Below are positions 21,222 to 32,868 of a stretch of 64,000 nt of DNA, piece by piece. The stretch lies in NCBI GenBank assembly GCA_003255065.1, contig QAOA01004878.1, positions 1-64,000 of the forward strand, read 5' to 3'. The notes under the pieces are model-generated. The model worked only from the letters and a program-made list of their open reading frames with translations. It searched no databases and was not told the origin of the DNA. Source of the stretch: Cercis canadensis (lineage: Eukaryota; Streptophyta; Magnoliopsida; Fabales; Fabaceae). How positions within the stretch are numbered: position 1 is the stretch's first letter; every line of letters begins with the position of its first letter. The translations under genes and the position numbers were made by a program.

Positions 21222-23252
21222 TCAATTTCTTCTTCTGGCCATGGACGAAGCATACCCACCGAATAGGTCATCAATCAAAGACTCAATATCCTCAGGATGG
21301 TACTTGATATACTTGTCCATCTGTCTACTAGAATCTAGATGCTGCTTGAACCTTGCCAAGAATGAGCGATACGCTGGGATCATCACTGCGGATATTGAAA
21401 CCCTCATCTCTGACTGAAGCTGTTCATCACTGACCACCCATGTACTCTGCACCTTGTGTATCTCTTCAAACATGGTATTAAAGGTTTTAAACCTCTCCTT
21501 GAGCACCGGCTTGGACACCTTCCCGTTCCCCAGCAGACCCTCGTGGCTAAGGCACTGCAGCACCTTACTCCAAGTCTCCCTTTGATAATTCTTGTGGTAC
21601 AGCTTCAGAGCCGATTGCCTCTTCCTGCACCAATTATCACCCATGGATTCGTGAATCTCCGCCGACCCTTTCACCTTCTGCACTATATATCTCCCATTAT
21701 TCATTAAAAATATGAAGCGTAAAGCAGGATCTCTGTACAGCCTCGACTTCATCTCTAGATTTGCATTCAGTAAGTCCATAACTGTCATTAACTGCACCGA
21801 GAAAGGTGAATTCTTGGGCGTTCCATCTTCGGTTTTTCCTTGGTTATTATTCGACGTCGTCTCATGATGATTCTTGTTGTTGTTGTTGTGGGTTCCCTTA
21901 ATAAGGAGTTGTTGAAATACCTGCTCTAATGTATCTCTATACTCGCAAGCATATTTAAGGTAATTCAATACATAACGCGTGAGTGGGTGAACTGCACCGT
22001 TTGGGACAGGAATCCTTTCGTTATCACTCTTAATGGAGTTTTCCAGATCACAGAACATGCTGGCAACAGCCTCCCCAAGCCTCCCCTTGGCTGTGGCTGT
22101 CTCGTATGCCAGCTCTTGGGCGCACCCTTGAGGATATGAATCATCAATCAGGGGCTCCAAATCCCGTAGTGTTTCGTACATATCCAGAAATTTGAATAGT
22201 CTCTCTACTGATCGTCTTGTTAACGTGATGGCCTCTGCGAAATTGAGGAAATGAATAATGACAGCCCGTGCCAGAGCGCTGAATAGGCTCCCAGATACGG
22301 AGGGGTTGTTGGGGAACACAGACTCATAGAGCCTCCGTTCCGCGGAGAAGAGGGTAGTGGTGAAATGCCGAACCACATTGATCCACGTGCCTATTTGTCC
22401 CTCCAATGATTCCCATTGCATTCTTTGAATCTCTTCCATGCTTATCGTCACATATCCAAAGTTGTGCAGTAGGGTTTTGAAAGCGGTTCGCCTGAAATTG
22501 CTGAAGGACATGTGGCACTCAATCTCGTACCCGGCGTCGATCATGGTGGTGGCGATCTTGTTCATGTTGGATACTGCTTCTGGAGAAAAACCTGGGAATT
22601 CCTCCTCATCTGGGGTGCCAGTGCCAGTATTGGCAGGGGGGGATTCGTGTTCGAGTATTATAGAGAGATCAGAGTCAGAAAGAGAATTGAAGGAGGAGGA
22701 TTTTTTGGCGGTTTTCCTGGGTGTTTTGGATACAAGATATTCCGATGGATTGGCTTTCGGATCTTCCACAAGATTACATAGCTCTTTTTCAAGCAAATAC
22801 ATGGCCTTTTCCAGGGCAGAGATAGTTTTGTCCAACACTTGCGACCATGCTTGGGTTTGGCTCAATTTATTGGACAGCTTGGAGATGCGATCCACGGCTT
22901 CCAAAAACCGTGTGTCTTCTCCTGGGTCTCGACCAAACTTGAACCTGTATCTGCTCGCATTGTATTTGTCCACCATGGACCCCACCAATTTGGGCAGCAA
23001 GAGCACCGACTCTGGAACTTGAACTTGTGACTCATCTCTCTCCAGAAATTGATCCACTTCATACACAACCTCTGGGAGACTCAACCCCGCTGCCTTGTCC
23101 TGCGTCATGTCCATGTGATCTTCTCCTTCATCCTCAAACTCTTTGCTGTAATTATCTCCATATTTTGGAGTCCCCACATTCTCATTCTTCTTGTTGCCAA
23201 TGCCATTTCTTGAGAAGCTATTGGACTTTTCAGCTGCTGCAATTTTCTCCAT
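21222..23252 (-). CDS. EXO70 exocyst subunit (possibly EXO70C-like)
   Basis: An intronless 676-residue protein, the usual length and structure for plant EXO70 genes outside the EXO70A group. The N-terminal 55 residues are hydrophilic and acidic. Residues 55-200 form the helical N-domain (LSLPEVVYEVDQFLERDES, SKLSNKLSQTQ). The Pfam Exo70 domain covers about 250-660: FSPEAVSNMNKIATTMIDAGYEIECHMSFSNFRRTAF, NFAEAITLTRRSVERLFKFLDMYETL, HPLTRYVLNYLKYACEY, FIFLMNNGRYIVQKVKGS and KYIKYHPEDIESLIDDLFGG. EXO70 binds phosphoinositides and tethers secretory vesicles at the plasma membrane as part of the octameric exocyst. The acidic N-terminus and sequence style suggest the EXO70C subclass (pollen-tube growth), but this needs a tree. 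ATG 23252 is the first in-frame ATG. The other long frames across this interval are shadows. Confidence 0.95.
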   Translation of the reverse strand: MEKIAAAEKSNSFSRNGIGNKKNENVGTPKYGDNYSKEFEDEGEDHMDMTQDKAAGLSLPEVVYEVDQFLERDESQVQVPESVLLLPKLVGSMVDKYNASRYRFKFGRDPGEDTRFLEAVDRISKLSNKLSQTQAWSQVLDKTISALEKAMYLLEKELCNLVEDPKANPSEYLVSKTPRKTAKKSSSFNSLSDSDLSIILEHESPPANTGTGTPDEEEFPGFSPEAVSNMNKIATTMIDAGYEIECHMSFSNFRRTAFKTLLHNFGYVTISMEEIQRMQWESLEGQIGTWINVVRHFTTTLFSAERRLYESVFPNNPSVSGSLFSALARAVIIHFLNFAEAITLTRRSVERLFKFLDMYETLRDLEPLIDDSYPQGCAQELAYETATAKGRLGEAVASMFCDLENSIKSDNERIPVPNGAVHPLTRYVLNYLKYACEYRDTLEQVFQQLLIKGTHNNNNKNHHETTSNNNQGKTEDGTPKNSPFSVQLMTVMDLLNANLEMKSRLYRDPALRFIFLMNNGRYIVQKVKGSAEIHESMGDNWCRKRQSALKLYHKNYQRETWSKVLQCLSHEGLLGNGKVSKPVLKERFKTFNTMFEEIHKVQSTWVVSDEQLQSEMRVSISAVMIPAYRSFLARFKQHLDSSRQMDKYIKYHPEDIESLIDDLFGGYASSMARRRN

Positions 23253-24469
23253 GCCAGCCAGTGTAATAGTTTTTCTTCTTGTTTGATCTCCTCACATTCG
23301 CATTCAACGCAAGTTATGGAATTTGGGTTGCACAGAGAATGCCTACATCTCAAAAATTACAACCAATGAAGATGACTTGTTCCAGTTGACTTTCCATTTT
23401 TTTCTTCAAAATTTCCTCTATAGTTTTCTATTGTTTTCCCCTTTTAGTAGGATTTTTTCTTTTCTTTTATCTTTCCTATTTTTTGTTTGGATGGAATTCA
23501 AACCGAGGACGTAGGAACGGGTGGATCCTAGTAAGTTCTTTTTTTTTTTTTTGGTGGATCGGATTCTACTTTCCATTGTGATGGAGTAAGTGAATGGACA
23601 TGGCTAATTAAATAGTTGAAATTATTACTAAATTACCAATAGGTACAAACTGTCTATTAGCTCTTTTGGTTAAAGCGTGGTGATGTAGATTAATTAGTCA
23701 TAAGATTCTTCTCATAAAAATAAGGTCTTGTATTTAAAATTTTTCATTAATAAAATAAGAGTCTCAAAATATTCTTTATATAANTAATAAAATGAGAGTC
23801 TCAAAATATTCTTTATATAAAATTATACAATTGTGGTGTTCTATGTAAAAGTTGAGGTTAAATTTTAGTTCTTAATTTAAAAAAGAAAAAAAGAATAGGT
23901 ACAATCTAATCTTGTAAATATATTTTTGTAAAATACTTCACTTGTAGTAGATTTTCGTCATACGTTTTATTCAAAAATATCATTTTCCTTCTCTGTTTTC
24001 TTTTTTCTTCAACGTTAATTTGTGCTAATGGCACGTGGAGTTTTGACCGTTGACCCGTAATGTTTGTGCTTCCCACAATTTCGGCGGTATCTCCGATTAC
24101 GCTCTTCTCTTTTATATATGTTTGCGCGTAATTTCTACATCTTCTCCGAGTCGTGCGTGCAGCTCGCTATGAGTTGCCCAAAATCATCTAATTCTAATTC
24201 ATTCACTTTCGGTATAATTTAAAAAAAAAAAAAAATGAGTAAGGGGTTTTGGATATTTTTTGCATGGGACAAGCATTCTGGCGTGGTCACTCTACGGGGA
24301 TGACAATGGGCCTATTCTAGGATTTCTTTCTTTCCGTAAACGGCCTAATTTCACAAACATGATTCCAGCCCAATAAGCTAAATGGGCCTTGTTATACTGC
24401 CTAAAACCCTAAAACGATAAAATTTGCTAGATTGTAAAATTTATATCTTTTTCTTATGGTTTAAGAATA
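23253..24469. other. Intergenic region, EXO70 promoter side
   Basis: No gene is supported. It includes a 36-bp near-perfect duplication on both sides of an n (23748-23783 and 23785-23820), a likely unresolved contig overlap. Poly-T/A runs occur at 23540 and 24220. Confidence 0.5.
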
Positions 24470-25002
24470 TACATACAACGGCTTTTTGACACAAATATTA
24501 TATTGTACAAAAGTATTTACCAAAATATTATAAGTTTCAAACTATTTACACAAATATTACACTTTTTAAAAATAAAAATAAAAATAAAAAAAAGATTTTC
24601 GGAGACATAAGACCCACCGGACACGCCGTGAGCCTCACGGCGTGTCCCAAGCCAAAATCCGTCCGTTGCAATCCTTTTCATCTCTGGTTGGCTACTGTAT
24701 CATATTTTGTTATTGTACTAGTTGTACTGGTTAATTATTTCATCAACATGTAAAACATGGCTTGTGGGCTGAATCTGAGGCTATCGAGATTTATGTAATT
24801 TCATATGAAAAGATTTTGGCTTATTGGGACACGCCGTAAGGCCCACGGCGTGTCCGGTGGGTCCCACGTGTCCGAATTTATTTTTTTTTATAATTTTTTA
24901 AATTTTAAAAAGTGTAATATTTGTGTAAATAGTTNATGTTAAAATATTTGAGTAAATACTTTTGTACAATGTAATATTTGTGTCAAAAGGCCTACATACA
25001 AC
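24470..25002. mobile_element. Foldback DNA transposon (MITE) with 10-bp target duplication and internal GGACACGCCGTG hairpin arms
   Basis: The element is 24480-24992, flanked by the perfect direct repeat TACATACAAC (24470-24479 and 24993-25002). The left end GGCTTTTTGACACAAATATT is mirrored by the right end ending AATATTTGTGTCAAAAGGCC. The inverted repeat continues inward through TACAAAAGTATTTAC and ATTACACTTTTTAAAA to inner blocks at about 24613-24650 (ACCGGACACGCCGTGAG... CACGGCGTGTCC) and 24828-24863 (GGACACGCCGTAAGG... CACGGCGTGTCCGGTGGGT). The loop between them has no coding capacity. A 9-10 bp duplication fits a Mutator-like origin. An n at 24935 replaces a few bases of the right arm. 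Confidence 0.88.
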
Positions 25003-26994
25003 CTCTAAATTTTATAACTTTTGCGAAAAAAACCTTCTATACATTTAACCGTTAGTCAATGATAAGAATGTTATGTATGAATCATGTGACTTTATTAACT
25101 TATAATTTAAAAACTTTTATCCCAAATTAAAGATGATTTGTAATGATTTAGGAAATACTTTTTTTTTAGTGAATGATTTAGGAAATACTTTTAATCTTAA
25201 ACAAAAAATCATAGTTGGCACTAATTAAAATCAAACAATGGATTATGCACTAGTGCATTGAGTGATGAGTATATATGTGTGCCAAGGCAGAAGGCTAACG
25301 CACGCACCACGCAAAATTTGGCCGTTGGTTTGGCAGTGGCGGCTTCTTCCCGGTCAATCGTCATAAATACATATTAACCCGCTTAACATTGTTTAACAAC
25401 ACCAATAATAATATTTAGCCCGAAAATCAATAATAATAATAACAATGAATGATAACCCTCAGGTTAGTAGCATTTTGGCATTTGCTTATTTAATTTATCA
25501 TGAATTAGACTTCAATTACATGGTTAAGTTGTTTTTTTATTTACGCCTAAAGTATCCTTACANGCTTAACATTGTTTAACAACACCAATAATGATATTTA
25601 GCCCGAAAATCAATAATAATAATAACAATGAATGATAACCCTCAGGTTAGTAGCATTTTGGCATTTGCTTATTTAATTTATCATGAATTAGACTTCAATT
25701 ACATGGTTAAGTTGTTTTTTTATTTACGCCTAAAGTATCCTTACACTTTTTGGATATGAAATTAATTGTTGTTTGAGACAGAAACAATAATCCATGACTT
25801 TTGCCCTATAACACATTAGAGCTCAATCTACTTCTACGGGTACATGCTTAAGTCGTTGAGTCCATTTCTCTTTGAATTTGTTTTTTGTGAGGACCACACA
25901 GTCCGTAATCCTAGATGAACCAAAACTTGAATAAGTCATTTTTCTTGTCTCTGTTAACTGAAGTCCATGTCTGATAGACCTTTTAGTTGGGCTTCAAACA
26001 AGACCTTAGTAAATTCCGTAAGACTGTGTTTGCAAAATTGCATATGTGGCCGCCACATGCTCCTAAGGAGTAAAGAGTGGAATTATCATATATTCATACC
26101 ACTTTGCTTTTTCCCTAAAACGATTATATTTTAACGCAAATCACTCAACTTGCCACACCACATTACACGCACGCTAGCTAAAAAAGATTAAAAATGAACT
26201 GCCAAAGAATGCGTTACACTATATACTTTGTCTATTTATACAACCCAGAATCAAGAAAAGGATTTTGATTGAACACAATTACAACATTATCGCAATATTC
26301 AAAGATCAACTTGTTAATATGGTCCAACCAAAGATTTTTTTTAAAAAAAGAAGGATAACTGCAGTTGCACTTTTTCTTTGAACCATCCATACATTTTAAA
26401 TTGAGTAGGATTTTATTTTATTAGACAGTTAGTGCAAAAATATGTAAAAAAAAACAAGTCTAATATCACTGTTTATAATGTAATGATTAATTTATGCTAC
26501 GGGTTAAGGGGAAAAACTATGCTTACTAAGATGCCGCTACTGCCTAAAAAAAAAAAACCAATCATGGACCTGAACCCGATCGCATCATAATTCACTTTTT
26601 ACAAGTAGACACACTGCAGATCATAGCCCACAATTTATTTATGAATTATGATCGTTTCCCCATTTTTTAATTCTATTTTCACTTATGTCCCTCTAAGAGC
26701 AGTGGGACCGTCAAACCCAGTCAGTGAATGGGTAACTGTAAGAGACATTGTTCCTTCCGCCAGCCCCGCTATTTGACTTTGACATACCAACACAGTAAAA
26801 TGTGAGCCTATTTTTCTCTCTGTCCTTTCTTTATTTGGTTCCTGCTGTCTGTAATAGCAAATACGTTGCGTTTCGGTAGATGGACACCCCTCTCTATCTT
26901 TTACTTGTGTTTTTTTTTCTCTATTTGGAGCTGGAAATAGAGAAGCGAGAGAGAGACTCTGTGTGAGCGAGTAAAAGGAGAGAAAAAGAAAATT

Positions 26995-27031
<37 letters not shown>

Positions 27032-27272
27032 NAGCTTTCTCATTTGGGAGGAGGAAGTTTCTATTTCGTGTGTATAATTTGGTCAAATACTGGAATATAG
27101 GGAGTGGGGGCGGAGATAGTTTTATAGGGTGCGTGTCTGCGTCTGTGTATAAATGTGTAGTCCAAAGGGTAGCTAGTATACACTATACAAAGAAGCTGCT
27201 GATTCCCATGCCTGTTTCGATCTTTTCTCAGTGTTAATTGCTTCCTGCAATATTCAATATCTCCCATCAAGG

Positions 27273-27313
<41 letters not shown>

Positions 27314-27649
27314 NTTTTTTTTTTCATTTTCCCCGTCTCTTTCTCATAGTTATCGTTATTGCTGGCCTTTCGTGGAATTTGATTCCATTTGCTTTGTCAT
27401 TTGATATCATCGGCTAAGGCTTGTGCCACTGAATAAAATCTATTTGTCTTCAAACCTGATCGGATAGGCAGAGGGAGCCCAGAAATTTGGAATTTTCGAT
27501 GACTATGTGAATGCGATTTTATAATACTTGGATTGGAATATGAGCCCTTGATTGGCTCTGGATTGGATATATTTTCTGTAAATATAAAAACTATACATAC
27601 ACTTTTTGCAGATAACAGAATTTGAAAAGTTTTTGTTTGATTTGGAAGA
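25003..27649. other. Intergenic region and PBL27-like gene promoter, with assembly joins
   Basis: It holds a 182-bp duplication on both sides of an n (25381-25562 and 25564-25745, one mismatch seen), which is almost certainly two unmerged contig ends. Long T-runs interrupted by n lie at 27000-27032 and 27277-27324, just upstream of the kinase gene. The sequence from about 26900 to 27650 would contain its promoter and 5' UTR, possibly with a UTR intron. No other gene is supported. Confidence 0.55.
25381..25745. repeat. 182-bp direct duplication across a single n (probable assembly artefact)
   Basis: Bases 25381-25562 and 25564-25745 are the same sequence (start GCTTAACATTGTTTAACAAC, end AAGTATCCTTACA) with one visible difference (ACCAATAATA versus ACCAATAATG). 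The copies meet exactly at the n at 25563. Overlapping contig ends, perhaps from two haplotypes, that were joined instead of merged explain this best. Confidence 0.85.
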
Positions 27650-30600
27650 ATGGGCTGTTTTTCGTGTTTTGATTCGAAGGAGGATGAGAAGCTCAATCCT
27701 CAGCAGGAAACCGATGATCGTAAGCAAGGCCATCCAACGGTCCCTTCTAACATCTCCAGATTGCCCTCTGGTTAGTTCTTAGATTTTTTTCCAGTCCAAA
27801 ATTGTTAATCTCAAAATTATTTTCTTTTACTATCCAACTGCTTGATCTGATCTGATTTTCTCTGATTTATGTACGCTTCCAAGGACATGTGTAGATGGTG
27901 TTTTTACACTCCCCCTTCATTTCCCTTTTTCATATTTTTAATTCATGTTTATAGAGGGGGATGAATTGATTAATTATTGCTTTAAGGTTTTTCAGTTTCA
28001 GATTATGGCCAGTTTTAAGTAGACCCCACCCGATTATGATGTAGTTCTCAAAGTTTATTTCTTTCTTTTGAAAAATTAGATCTCAATGTCTATTTGATTG
28101 TGCGGGTTGATCTGAATACTAATAATTGGGATTCAGGGTTTTGCGTGTATAAATTACCAAATGAATTGCTAGGTACTTCTAACTTTATTCTATCTATATA
28201 TGGCATGGCCAAAAGTGGTATAAGATATCACAAACAAGAGTTTTAGGCGAAGGTTGATCATACTTGGTTCTAAGTGAATGAGATTATAGCTCAGTGGAGT
28301 TGACTCTTCAAGATAGTTGTCTTTGGTATATTATTGAATTTAAGGTCTGTCAGTCATTATCCAGAGTGGTTAGTCTCTAGTTGCAGAATACTTATGGATC
28401 TGCAATTCTTTGTTATGGTGGCTTCTGTAGGAGCAGACAAGCTTCGATCAAGAAGTAATGGAGGTTCCAAAAGGGAATTTCCTGCTCCCAAGGATGGGCC
28501 TGGTGTCCAAATTGCTGCTCAAACTTTTACTTTCCGTGAGCTTGCAGCGGCAACTAAGAACTTCAGGCCAGAGTCCTTTATAGGAGAAGGAGGTTTTGGA
28601 AGAGTGTACAAAGGGCACCTGGAAAGCACGGGTCAGGTAAATCTTTCAGTCATTGCTTTAAGTTATGGTATTATCTTTAAGAGAAAAAAGAATCAAAGCC
28701 CAGAATTTATTGTTGAACTAGTCACTTTGGGTTCTGAAAGACAACCGAATGTGGCTTTCAGGGTTATTATTTTACAGCATCGCATTTATTATTACTCAAT
28801 AGTTGATGCTATTATACAATAGGAAAAATAAAGCTATGGATTTCAGGGTTATCAGCTTAATTCTATTATTATTCTTCTGAAAACATTGGATTGTATTCTT
28901 CAACTCTGATTTAGTTATTTCTATATGCTGCAACATCTCTTGGTTGCTGTGCAGGAGGGGGAGGAGGAGAAAGAAATAAATGGATATTTTCATTTGTCTG
29001 TTTATATAATAGTTTCTTTGATCAGATATCTTATAGCATGGGCCATACGATACTTCTGTTTATGCTTCTCTCGCTCCTAATTTGAAGTTTATATTTTTCT
29101 TCTTCCTTTCATTAATGTTAAAGCTTAAAGAGTTTTTGTGTGGCTGAGGATTCTTGTCTGTCCTGATATTCTTTTAATTTATTTTTGCAGGTTGTTGCCG
29201 TGAAACAGTTAGATAGAAATGGTCTTCAGGGTAATAGGGAATTCCTAGTAGAGGTTCTCATGCTCAGCCTTCTACATCACCCTAACCTTGTGAATCTGAT
29301 TGGTTATTGTGCTGATGGGGACCAACGCCTCCTTGTTTATGAGTTTATGGCACTGGGATCATTGGAAGATCATCTTCATGGTATGGTTGTGTTGCACCCT
29401 TCTCCAGTTCTCCTGTTTCTATGATTAGAAATTTTCTTTTTTAATTGAATATTTGGTCAGATGCTAAGAAATGGTGAATTGTTACTTTTTTTAAAGAAAT
29501 ATCCTGAACACCAAGAGCAGTAATTGTTAATCTTCAAAAAATTAAAGTCCATCACAATCTGTGAAAATAAGATAACAAGTTAAGCCTTAATTTTAGATGT
29601 TGTTTAATCTAACCTTAATCCTAGGATGTGCACTGTTTGCTGAAGATGAACAGGAACAGATTGTAAATCTTAATCCATATTTCTTTCCGTAATGATTTTG
29701 GCTTAGTCACCTCCAAAGTGTAAAATTCTGGGTAACAAGATGGTTTAATCATAACTTTGAGATTGCAGCTTCGTTGTTAAATTCATTAGCAACTTAAGTT
29801 GTGATGATCACAAGGCTTTACTTTAAATATGTGCTTGTCAGCATCAGCACCAATCAAGGGGTATCCATAAAATGAAGTTAGAATTTGCTTTAACTCTTCT
29901 TATGTACTAGGTAGTTTTTGTTTGTTTCATTTTTTGTTGCTCTCTCTGTGACCATTCCACCAGTTAATATTTCTGAGGTGAAAATATTGCATTTGTTGTT
30001 TTATCCTTCTTATTTCTTCATTAATATACTGGAGGTGCATGAAAGATGTTAATAGAATTTGAAACGAAGGGCATTGATAATGTATTATCTGAAACCAGCA
30101 GATTACCTGAAATTTGTTGGTTAAAAGAACATAAAATGGTCTTCATGGCCTAGATATGCTATGTAGGTGTAGACTAACTCAACATTTTTTTCTGAAAGAC
30201 GAAACCTGCTTCATGCATTTCCATGACAATGCCAAATTGGAAGTTCTTCAAACTTTGGGAGGGGAAAAAATAGATAGTCATGTGGCCTTTTAACTTTTTA
30301 GAGGGAGGGCGTTACTTGGACCCCCATCCTTGCCTTGTCCATTACGTTGCTGTCATTTTAAAGATGAATATAATTGTCATGATGACAACCAATGTCCATT
30401 ACTGCAGATCTTCCTCCTGATAAGGAACCACTAGATTGGAACACTAGGATGAAGATAGCTGCCGGTGCTGCAAAAGGATTGGAATACCTGCATGACAAGG
30501 CAAATCCTCCAGTCATATACAGGGACTTCAAGTCATCTAACATATTACTAGATGAAGGATTTCATCCAAAGCTTTCTGACTTTGGGCTTGCAAAGCTTGG

Positions 30601-31388
30601 TCCTGTTGGTGACAAGTCACATGTTTCTACCAGGGTCATGGGAACTTATGGTTACTGTGCTCCTGAGTATGCTATGACTGGACAACTGACAGTAAAGTCG
30701 GACGTCTATAGCTTTGGTGTAGTTTTCTTGGAGCTAATTACTGGACGTAAAGCTATTGACAGCACCCGACCCCATGGAGAACAAAACCTTGTCACATGGG
30801 TAATCCTCTAATCTTTTGTTGCCTCTTTAGTTGGTTTGGCATTTATAGACCTTGTGTATTAACAACTGAAAGGTGTCATGGTGGTGGTTTTGTTTATGTG
30901 CGTAGGCACGTCCACTGTTCAATGACCGCAGGAAGTTTTCAAAATTGGCAGATCCCCGGCTGCAGGGGCGGTATCCTATGCGGGGTCTCTACCAGGCTTT
31001 AGCTGTGGCATCAATGTGCATCCAAGAACAGGCTGCCACACGTCCTCTGATTGGGGATGTGGTGACAGCTCTCTCGTATCTGGCCAACCAGGCTTATGAC
31101 CCTAACACAGCCGGGCATGGTTATAGCCATAGGGGTTCTGGTGATGATAAAAGGAACAGGGACGAGAGAGGTGGAAGGATATTGAAAAATGATGAAGGTG
31201 GAGGGTCTGGGCGCAGATGGGACTTGGAAGGATCTGAGAAAGATGACTCCCCACGAGAAACCGCTAGGATGTTAAACAGGGATTTAGAAAGAGAACGTGC
31301 TGTGGCTGAAGCCAAGATGTGGGGAGAGAACTGGAGAGAAAAGAGAAGGCAGAGTGTGCAGGGCAGTTTTGATGGGTCTAATGCCTAG
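27650..31388 (+). CDS. Receptor-like cytoplasmic kinase, subfamily VII (PBL27-like)
   Basis: Five exons, 27650-27770, 28431-28636, 29191-29380, 30408-30799 and 30906-31388, give 463 residues. The N-terminus MGCFSCFDS has a myristoylation glycine and palmitoylation cysteines, so it is probably plasma-membrane anchored. Kinase features: glycine loop [11 protein letters not shown] (92-102), catalytic lysine K114 (VVAVKQL), YRDFK with Asp212, DFG at 230-232, activation segment [19 protein letters not shown], and [21 protein letters not shown]. Tyrosine in place of the HRD histidine is normal for this subfamily. The C-terminal tail after about residue 375 is rich in Gly, Arg, Asp and Glu. The sequence most resembles PBL27, which links the chitin receptor CERK1 to a MAP kinase cascade, or its sister PBLs. 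All five exons are phase-consistent and no damage is seen. Confidence 0.93.
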
Positions 31389-32868
31389 TACCTTTGTGCA
31401 CCCTCTTCTATCTTGGTTGCTTAATTTACTTCTACCTTGTTGCCAGCAAGGTGCAAAGTATAGGGAGCTCATCTTTGTTTGAGCTGGTCTTAGACAAATC
31501 TGGCCATTCACTGGGTTCTAATTTGTTTAGAATCTGTCTTGCCAGGGCCTCAACATAAGAACTTGATAACAAAATCGTTTCTAACTCAAAACCTTTTCTG
31601 CGCTTATTTTTCTTTATTTCTTTTCTGTATTTTCATTTTGTACGTAAACAAAGAGGATAATGGGGAGTGTACATTATTTGCGAGGACTTAGCTAGGAGAG
31701 TCAGAGCAGAAGACTATTGCGTTTCTCAAAACTATGGAGTGAACACGTTTAGCCATAACATGCTTCTTTTACAATCAACCAACATGCTATGCCAGTTAAT
31801 AGTTAATACAGCTTTCTCCTCTTGCTGAGAACAAGTTTCATCTTGGATATAGTTACCTAAAGGAGACCCTTGTATTCGATGAAGGATATTTTGGTCTGGT
31901 TATTTTAATGAAAAATAAGACTTGCTAAAAGAATATTTCAATTTGTTTTGATCAATTAAAAGCACGATAATTCAGGAGGAAAAAAATATTTTTGATTTTT
32001 CTGGAAGTGTTAAATTACTGTTAAGAATAGAACCAAGTAGAAGAAGATCATTGGAAGATGCTTCATAATCTTGTTATGGAAAGCAATCTCAAAAATTTCA
32101 ATGATTGTATTTGATTTATTGTTTATTAAAATGTAATAAAAACAAAAATAAAGGGGAAACAGAGCACCATTTTAGCCGAAACACTTACTGGTTTTTTCTT
32201 CCCCATTTTGGTGGGCGTAAACGGTTGGGAAAGAAAAGTAGAATAGTGAAGTGAGTAGAGTGTATACGTGAGCAAAGACAAATTAAAATGTTAGCTTCAT
32301 TTCATATTGCGGCAACCGCTGGGTGGGGAATCTCTTTTTTCACATACTGCCAACCCTTGCCGATCTCTTTAATTTGTGGTAGTTGTTAATATTGTTGTTG
32401 TTTCTCGTAATTAATTTCTCAGCCAAATAATAAAAGTCGGCGCTGTAATAGCACTTCAAATTTCAATAAATCTTAATGTTTCTGCTTTTTACTAGATTAC
32501 CTTGATTTAATTGTTGCCTAGTTATTATGTTATAAGAAATATGAACATTCCAATGGTTAAGTATACCAGATTAATTAATAGTGGAACTGGAATTAAAGTT
32601 TTACTGAACATGGGGGTGGGATGAAGTTACTTTATATAGGAAACGATGAACTAGATACATATCAACTAAGGGATGAATGATGATACAGTATTTCAAGGGA
32701 ACCAAAAGTAACAATGAAGCATTTTAATCCATTGATTTTGAAATTTGAAGTCACACACATAAAGGTTGATGACGATGATGGTGATGATGATAACAGAGTG
32801 AGTCACTTGCAGTTTCAGACGTATAAGGCAGCAACCATTGATTTTGAAGAGAAGAATATTGATGAGAT
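31389..32868. other. 3' UTR of the kinase gene and intergenic DNA
   Basis: The first few hundred bases after the stop are probably 3' UTR. The remainder is AT-rich with no supported gene. The two flanking genes converge here (kinase plus, SWEET minus). Confidence 0.5.

Noticed and set aside
22438..23266. Plus-strand frames of 60-190 codons across the EXO70 gene
   Set aside because: Shadows of a 676-residue intronless gene with clear family motifs; none has recognisable domains.
25381..25745. True tandem duplication
   Set aside because: The copies meet exactly at an n and are nearly identical, so an unmerged contig overlap is the simpler reading.
27000..27324. Long T-runs as poly-A tails of retrogenes on the minus strand
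   Set aside because: No coding remnant is adjacent, and n characters inside the runs point to sequencing or assembly trouble with homopolymers.
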